From Streptomyces chumphonensis (lineage in GTDB: Bacteria; Actinomycetota; Actinomycetes; Streptomycetales; Streptomycetaceae): a DNA stretch of 64,000 bases. Under the pieces are notes generated by a model, which saw only the letters and a list, made by a program, of their open reading frames with translations, did no database searches and was not told where the DNA came from. The stretch covers positions 372,001 through 436,000 of the forward strand of contig NZ_JACXYU010000001.1 in NCBI RefSeq assembly GCF_014779715.1. Reading direction: 5' to 3'. Of this stretch, positions 59,139 to 64,000 are shown piece by piece. Positions within the stretch are counted from its first letter, which is position 1. Every line of letters starts with the position of its first letter. Made by a program: the position numbers and the translations under genes.

Positions 59139-60944
59139 TTGCGTGAGTTCAGCCTTCCGGCCCTGTACGAGGTCCCCGCGGACGGCAACCTGACGGATCT
59201 GGTCCGGCGGAACGCCGCGCGGTACCCGGACCTCGCCGTGATGGCCCGCAAGGACCCACGCGACCCGGCCCGCTGGGTGGACGTCTCGGCGACGGAGTTC
59301 CTCGCCGAGGTGGAGGCCGCCGCCAAGGGACTGGTCGCGGCGGGCGTCGCCGCGGGCGACCGGGTCGCCCTGATGTCGCGCACCCGCTACGAGTGGACGC
59401 TGCTGGACTTCGCGATCTGGTGCGCCGGCGCGGTGACGGTGCCGGTCTACGAGACCAGCTCCCCCGAGCAGACGGCCTGGATCCTGGGTGACTCGGGCGC
59501 CGTGGCCGTCCTCGTGGAGAGCCCGGAGCACGCCAAGGCGGTCGAGGCGCTGCGCGACCGGCTGCCGGAGCTGCGGGACGTGTGGACGATCGACGACGGT
59601 GCCGTCGGCGAGCTGACCGAGCGCGGCACGGCCGCCGGCGTCACCGAGGGGGCGCTCGCCGAACGCGGTGCGGCCACCCGCGCCGACTCCCCCGCGACGA
59701 TCGTCTACACCTCGGGCACCACGGGCCGGCCCAAGGGCTGCGTGCTGACGCACCGGGCGTTCTTCGCCGAGTGCGGCAACATCGTCGAGCGGCTGAAACC
59801 GCTCTTCCGCCCCGGCGAGGGCTCCGTCCTGCTCTTCCTGCCGACCGCGCACGTCTTCGGGCGCATGGTGCAGAACGCCGCCGTCATGGCGCCCATCCGG
59901 CTCGGGCTGGTGTCGGACATCAAGACGCTCACCGACGAGCTGGCCTCCTTCCGGCCGACGATCGTGCTCGGCGTGCCCCGCGTCTTCGAGAAGGTCTACA
60001 ACTCCGCGCGGGCCAAGGCCGAGGCCGACGGCAAGGGAAAGATCTTCGACAAGGCGGCGGCCACCGCCATCGCCTACAGCGAGGCCCTGGAAGCACCGGG
60101 CGGCCCCTCGCTGGGGCTCAGGCTGAAGCACAAGGTCTTCGACCGGCTCGTCTACGCCAAGCTCCGCGCCGTCCTCGGCGGCCGCGCCACGCACGCCATC
60201 TCCGGCGGCGCCCCCCTGGGCGCCCGGCTCGGCCACTTCTACCGGGGCATCGGCTTCACCGTGCTGGAGGGCTACGGGCTCACGGAGTCCTGCGCGGCGA
60301 CGGCGTTCAACCCGTGGGACCGGCAGAAGATCGGCACCGTCGGCCAGCCGCTGCCCGGCAGCGTCGTGCGGATCGCCGACGACGGCGAGGTCATGCTCCA
60401 CGGCGACCACCTGTTCTCCGGCTACTGGAACAACGAGTCGGCCACGGCCGAGGTGCTGTCCGAGGGCTGGTTCCACACCGGTGACATCGGCACCCTCGAC
60501 GAGGACGGCTACCTGTCGATCACCGGCCGCAAGAAGGAGATCCTGGTGACGGCGGGCGGCAAGAACGTCGCCCCCGCCGTCATCGAGGACCGCATCCGGG
60601 CGCACGCGCTGGTGGCCGAGTGCATGGTCGTCGGCGACGGACGGCCCTACGTGGCCGCACTCGTCACCCTCGACGAGGAGTTCCTGCCCCGCTGGGCGGA
60701 GGAGCACGGCAAGAGCGGGCTGGGCCACCAGGACCTGCTGGCCGACCCGGAGCTGCTGGCGGCCGTCCAGCAGGCCGTGGACGACGGCAACGCGGCGGTG
60801 TCGCGGGCGGAGTCCATCCGCAGGTTCCGCATCCTGCCCGCGCAGTTCACCGAGGAGTCGGGGCACATCACGCCCTCCCTCAAACTCAAGCGCAACGTCG
60901 TCGCCAAGGACTTCGCGCACGAGATCGAGGCGCTCTACACCTGA
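59139..60944 (+). CDS. Long-chain fatty-acid-CoA ligase (FadD15-like), TTG start
   Basis: The 601-residue enzyme activates fatty acids to acyl-CoA. Motifs are TSGTTGRPKGCVLTH (ATP loop), LPTAHVFGRM, GYGLTESCAATAFNP (A4), GWFHTGDIGTLDEDGYLSITGRKKE (A7/A8) and the catalytic lysine in SLKLKRNVV. The start is TTG 59139 with AGGAG 9 nt upstream. It is the FadD15 (Rv2187) counterpart by gene order, next to the PimB-like gene. Its last 10 bp overlap the convergent PHP gene. Confidence 0.95.
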   Translation: MREFSLPALYEVPADGNLTDLVRRNAARYPDLAVMARKDPRDPARWVDVSATEFLAEVEAAAKGLVAAGVAAGDRVALMSRTRYEWTLLDFAIWCAGAVTVPVYETSSPEQTAWILGDSGAVAVLVESPEHAKAVEALRDRLPELRDVWTIDDGAVGELTERGTAAGVTEGALAERGAATRADSPATIVYTSGTTGRPKGCVLTHRAFFAECGNIVERLKPLFRPGEGSVLLFLPTAHVFGRMVQNAAVMAPIRLGLVSDIKTLTDELASFRPTIVLGVPRVFEKVYNSARAKAEADGKGKIFDKAAATAIAYSEALEAPGGPSLGLRLKHKVFDRLVYAKLRAVLGGRATHAISGGAPLGARLGHFYRGIGFTVLEGYGLTESCAATAFNPWDRQKIGTVGQPLPGSVVRIADDGEVMLHGDHLFSGYWNNESATAEVLSEGWFHTGDIGTLDEDGYLSITGRKKEILVTAGGKNVAPAVIEDRIRAHALVAECMVVGDGRPYVAALVTLDEEFLPRWAEEHGKSGLGHQDLLADPELLAAVQQAVDDGNAAVSRAESIRRFRILPAQFTEESGHITPSLKLKRNVVAKDFAHEIEALYT

Positions 60945-62008
60945 CGCGTCCCCACCCCTGGGCCCGGACGCCCGCCACCCGGCTCCGGCGGGCGTCCGTC
61001 GGCCGTCCAGGCCAGCAGGGCGTCCGCCTCCCAGGTGTTGACGACGCGCTCGGTGGGGACGCCGCACTCCACCGCCCGCAGGCAGCCGTTCCCCTGCCAG
61101 TCGAGCTGGCCGGGCGCGTGGGCGTCGGTGTCGACGGCGAACAGCACCCCCGCGTCCACGGCCTGCCGCAGCAGCCGTCGGGGCGGGTCGAGCCGCTCGG
61201 GACGGCAGTTGATCTCGACCGCCGTGCCGCCGGCGGCGCAGGCGGCGAAGACGGCCTCCGGGTCGAACGTGGACTCCGGGCGGCCACGACGACCGCTGAG
61301 CAGTCGTCCCGTGCAGTGGCCCAGGACGTCCACCAGGGGGTTCTCCACGGCGGCCACCATGCGGCGGGTCATCGCGGGCGCGGGCATCCGCAGCTCGGAG
61401 TGGACGGAGGCGACGACGACGTCGAGCCGGTCGAGCAGCTCCTCCTCCTGGTCCAGCGAGCCGTCGCCCAGGATGTCGCACTCGATGCCCGTCAGCAGCC
61501 GGAAGGGGGCCAGCTCCTCGTTGAGCGCGGCCACGACGTCCAGCTGCTCGCGCAGCCGCTGCGGTGACAGTCCCCGGGCCACCGTCAGCCGTGGCGAGTG
61601 GTCGGTGAGCACGGCCCAGCGGTGCCCGAGGTCGGCCGCCGTGCGCGCCATGACGTCGATGGGGCTGCCGCCGTCGGACCAGTCGGAGTGCGTGTGGCAG
61701 TCGCCGATCAGGGCCGCGCGCAGGGCCCGCGCGGGCTCGGGCAGCTCCGGCGGGCCGGGCTCCTCCTCCAGCCGCGCCAGGTAGCCGGGCACGTCCCCGG
61801 CGAGCGCCTCCCGCACGACCCGGGCCGTGGTCTCCCCCACCCCGTGCAGGTCCGTCAGCGAGCCGTCCCCCGCCCGCCGTGCGACCTCCTCCGGCGGGAG
61901 GGCGGCCAACACGCCCGAGGCCCTGCGGAAGGCCCGGACCCGGTACGTGGGCTCCTGGGCCCGCTCCAGCAGGTACGCGATCCGGTCCAGCGCCGCGACG
62001 GGGTCCAT
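60935..62008 (-). CDS. PHP-domain metal-dependent phosphoesterase with helix-hairpin-helix N-terminus
   Basis: From ATG 62008 the product has 357 residues. The first 75 resemble the DNA-binding helix-hairpin-helix region of PolX (AYLLERAQEPTYRVRAFRRAS, LTDLHGVGETTARVVREAL). The PHP domain starts at IGDCHTHSDWSDGG (His105, His107, Asp109) and continues with AVLTDHSPRL, LTGIECDIL, VVASVHSELR, DVLGHCTGR and FAVDTDAHAPGQ. The polymerase domain of PolX is missing. A DNA-repair phosphatase or exonuclease role is inferred. The start has no strong Shine-Dalgarno. Confidence 0.88.
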   Translation of the reverse strand: MDPVAALDRIAYLLERAQEPTYRVRAFRRASGVLAALPPEEVARRAGDGSLTDLHGVGETTARVVREALAGDVPGYLARLEEEPGPPELPEPARALRAALIGDCHTHSDWSDGGSPIDVMARTAADLGHRWAVLTDHSPRLTVARGLSPQRLREQLDVVAALNEELAPFRLLTGIECDILGDGSLDQEEELLDRLDVVVASVHSELRMPAPAMTRRMVAAVENPLVDVLGHCTGRLLSGRRGRPESTFDPEAVFAACAAGGTAVEINCRPERLDPPRRLLRQAVDAGVLFAVDTDAHAPGQLDWQGNGCLRAVECGVPTERVVNTWEADALLAWTADGRPPEPGGGRPGPGVGTRQV

Positions 62009-62113
62009 GGGAGTCCAGCGTCGTCCCCCCGGAGCCGCCCCGCAAACGCGGACCGGTCCTCCGGCGGCACGACGGAGCGGCGCCCGGTGGGAGCAAGGGC
62101 GGCCCACGGGGCC

Positions 62114-63265
62114 TCAGGGAGCCCGGAGCAGCTCCTTCAACCGCTCGGCGAGCAGGTCCCAGCGCCAGCGCTCCTCCACCCAGGCCCGACCGCGCTCCCC
62201 CATGCGCCGCGCCAGCTCGGGGTCCCGGAGCAGCGCCGACACGCGCTCCGCCGTCCCACGCGGGTCGTCCCCGCGCACCACCCAGCCCGTCTCCCCGTGC
62301 AGGACGGCGTCGGGCGCGCCCCCCGAGTCCCCGGCCACGACCGGCAGCCCGGTGGCGGACGCCTCCAGGTAGACGATGCCGAGGCCCTCGACGTCCAGGC
62401 CGCCGCGCCGGGTGCGGCAGGGCATGGCGAACACGTCGCCCGCGCCGTAGTGGGCGGGCAGCTCCTCCCAGGGCACGGCACCGGTGAACCGCACGGAACC
62501 GGCGACACCGGTCTCCTCCGCCAGCCGGCGCAGCTCGCGGTCGTAGGGGCCACCGCCGACGATCAGCAGCACCGCCTCCGGCACCTCGGCGAGGATCCGC
62601 GGCAGCGCCCGGATCAGGGTGTCCTGCCCCTTGCGCGGCACCAGCCGGGAGACGCACACCACGACGGGGCGGTCGGCCAGGCCGAGCCGCTCGCGCACCG
62701 CGTCCCCCCCGGAGTCCGGGTGGAACGTCTTCTCGTCGACGCCGGGCGGCAGCTGCGTCATCCGGGCGGCGGCCTCCGGCGTCAGGGCCCGCTCGATCCG
62801 GGAGCGCGTGTACGCGCCCAGGTAGGTGAGGGTGTCCGTGGACGTGCCGATGCGCCGCAGCAGCCCCCGGGCCACCGGGAGCTGGGCCCAGCCCGCCTCG
62901 TGCCCGTGCGTCGTGGCCACCAGCCGTTCGGCGCCCGCCGAGCGCAGCGCGCCGCCCATCAGCCCCAGCGGGGCCGCCGCGCCGAACCACACGGCGCGGC
63001 AGCCGTGTTCACGCAGCAGCCCGACGGCGCGCCGCGTCACGCGGGGGGTGGGGAGCAGCATGGTGGCGCGGTCCCTGACGACGGTGAACGGCTGCTCGGC
63101 GTCGAACCGGGCGGTCGCCTCCCGCCCCTCGGCGGTGCGGTTCCAGGTCGAGGCGTAGACGACGACCTTCTCCGGGTCCAGCCGCAGCGCCATGCTGTGC
63201 AGGAACGCCTGGATCCCACCGGGCCGGGGCGGGAAGTCGTTGGTGACAATCAACGTCTTGTGCAT
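62114..63265 (-). CDS. pimB: GT4 glycosyltransferase, PimB-like (phosphatidylinositol mannoside pathway)
   Basis: The 383-residue protein is a GT-B enzyme: TLIVTNDFPPRPGGIQAFLHSMA at the N-terminus, CVSRLVPRKGQDTLIRALP in the middle, and the retaining GT4 motif EGLGIVYLEASATGLPVVAGDSGG. These match PimB (Rv2188c), which adds the second mannose to phosphatidylinositol mannoside. The adjacent FadD15-like gene supports this. The symbol is by analogy. ATG 63265 has no Shine-Dalgarno; TACTGT lies 8 nt upstream, so it is probably leaderless. Confidence 0.85.
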   Translation of the reverse strand: MHKTLIVTNDFPPRPGGIQAFLHSMALRLDPEKVVVYASTWNRTAEGREATARFDAEQPFTVVRDRATMLLPTPRVTRRAVGLLREHGCRAVWFGAAAPLGLMGGALRSAGAERLVATTHGHEAGWAQLPVARGLLRRIGTSTDTLTYLGAYTRSRIERALTPEAAARMTQLPPGVDEKTFHPDSGGDAVRERLGLADRPVVVCVSRLVPRKGQDTLIRALPRILAEVPEAVLLIVGGGPYDRELRRLAEETGVAGSVRFTGAVPWEELPAHYGAGDVFAMPCRTRRGGLDVEGLGIVYLEASATGLPVVAGDSGGAPDAVLHGETGWVVRGDDPRGTAERVSALLRDPELARRMGERGRAWVEERWRWDLLAERLKELLRAP

Positions 63266-63328
63266 CGCGCACGACAGTACCGCGTCGCCGGTGTCCGGCC
63301 CCGGCGACCACCACGTACGGTCGGTGGC
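63266..63328. promoter_or_regulatory. Divergent leaderless promoters
   Basis: On the minus strand TACTGT (63279-63274) ends 8 nt before the PimB-like ATG. On the plus strand TACGGT (63316-63321) ends 7 nt before the GT87 ATG. Neither gene has a Shine-Dalgarno. The two transcripts would start about 63 bp apart. Confidence 0.65.
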
Positions 63329-64000
63329 ATGCGCCTGCCCCTGGTCGTCTGGGCCCTGACCCGCACCGCCCTGCTCCTGTGCGTCTTCGGCGTGGTCACC
63401 CTCCGCGGGCCCGACGTGACGAGCGACGTGTCGGTGATCTACCAGAACTGGGCGGAGACGCTGCGGGCGGGCACCTTCCCGCAGGCGGACGTGACCTGGC
63501 AGTACCCGCCCGGCGCGGCCCTGCCCGTCCTGGCCCCGGGCCTGCTGCCCTTCCTGTCCTACCCGGCGGCCTTCTTCGTCCTGGTCTGCGCCGCCGACGC
63601 CGTCGTCCTCGGCCTCCTGCTGCGGCCCTCGCGCGCCCGCGCCGGAGCCTGGACGTGGATCGCGGGCGTCCCGTTGCTCGGGCCGACGGTGTACGCCCGC
63701 TACGACCTCCTGGTGACGGCGCTCGCGGTCGGCGCCCTCCTCGCCGCCGCCCGCCGGCCCCGGCTCGCCGGGGCCCTGGTCGGACTGGGCGCGCTCGTCA
63801 AGGTGTGGCCCGCGCTCCTGCTGACGGGCTACCGGGCGGGCCGGTCCGCGCGGCGGCTGTGGCTCGCGGCCGGAGCCACCGCCGCCGGGGCGGCGGCCCT
63901 GCTCACGCTGGCCCTCCCGCACGGTTGGGACTTCCTCTTCGCCCAGCGCGACCGGGGTCTGGAAGTGGAGTCCGTCGGCGCCCTCGTCTTCCACGTCGCA
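63329..64000 (+). CDS. GT87-family mannosyltransferase, 3' end cut by window edge
   Basis: The visible 224 residues form a polytopic membrane protein with about six helices. It starts MRLPLVVWALTRTALLLCVFG. The first extracytoplasmic loop has TSDVSVIYQNWAETLRAG and WQYPPGAAL, the Asp-containing region of polyprenyl-phosphomannose-dependent GT87 enzymes. Later loops have GPTVYARYDLLVTAL and GLGALVKVWPALLL. The remaining part lies beyond the window. A role in mannosylating PIM or other glycans fits the neighbour. ATG 63329 appears leaderless. Confidence 0.88.
   Translation, partial: MRLPLVVWALTRTALLLCVFGVVTLRGPDVTSDVSVIYQNWAETLRAGTFPQADVTWQYPPGAALPVLAPGLLPFLSYPAAFFVLVCAADAVVLGLLLRPSRARAGAWTWIAGVPLLGPTVYARYDLLVTALAVGALLAAARRPRLAGALVGLGALVKVWPALLLTGYRAGRSARRLWLAAGATAAGAAALLTLALPHGWDFLFAQRDRGLEVESVGALVFHVA

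Overview
The window looks like chromosomal DNA of a Streptomyces or a very close relative. It is extremely GC-rich and uses GTG and TTG as well as ATG starts. Many genes overlap by ATGA. It carries families typical of that group: a conservon with paired P450s, a MacS-type kinase, a SAV_6107-type HEPN protein, an SCO5918-family protein, a TgpA-like transglutaminase and a monomeric isocitrate dehydrogenase. I see no rRNA, tRNA, insertion sequence, prophage or CRISPR array. Gene functions are assigned from sequence motifs and remembered family knowledge; no database search was run.

Layout. 1-3445: end of a DUF58/transglutaminase operon, the kind found beside the division and cell-wall cluster. 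3.7-9.6 kb: DUF3040 membrane protein, methyltransferase and HEPN protein, then an efflux-like operon of a degenerate ABC ATPase, a YhgE/Pip membrane protein and a TetR regulator, with a likely TetR operator at its head. 10-20.6 kb: CrtI-like FAD enzyme, metF, thiE, an Rv2175c-type DNA-binding protein, a ferredoxin-reductase-like enzyme, a LOG protein, then thiO-thiS-thiG behind a TPP riboswitch. 20.7-25.4 kb: PASTA Ser/Thr kinase, lytic transglycosylase, endonuclease IV. 25.5-28.7 kb: a cold-shock module (SCO5918-family protein, DEAD-box helicase, cold-shock protein, MerR-like regulator). 29-32 kb: sulfite-oxidase-like protein, bacterioferritin and Bfd with an iron box, and class II DAHP synthase.

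32.3-46.1 kb looks like an accessory block: isocitrate dehydrogenase, a crotonase, a complete conservon (cvnA-B-C-D plus a CYP154-like and a CYP157-like P450), DUF1203, a PhoX-type protein with a candidate PHO box, and a rifampicin monooxygenase (rox) behind a perfect rifamycin-associated element. 46.2-64 kb returns to core genes: trpEG with a Trp-rich leader peptide and attenuator, a divergent PfkA, a MacS-type two-component pair, PlsC acyltransferase, esterase, glucokinase, ArsA-like ATPase, SRPBCC protein, phosphoesterase, long-chain acyl-CoA ligase, PHP protein, PimB-like mannosyltransferase and the start of a GT87 mannosyltransferase.

Several threads tie genes together. Aromatic supply (DAHP synthase, trpEG) is regulated by attenuation. 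Thiamine synthesis is under riboswitch control. Iron storage and release (bfr/bfd) are paired convergently. Central carbon entry (glk, pfkA, idh) is present. The order DUF3040 - metF - Rv2175c-like - kinase - DAHP synthase - PlsC - ArsA-like - SRPBCC - FadD15-like - PimB-like follows, from memory, the Mycobacterium tuberculosis Rv2169c-Rv2188c order, so the core is an ancient actinobacterial arrangement interrupted by Streptomyces-specific blocks. At least eight start sites show a TANNNT hexamer 6-8 nt upstream and no Shine-Dalgarno, suggesting frequent leaderless transcription.
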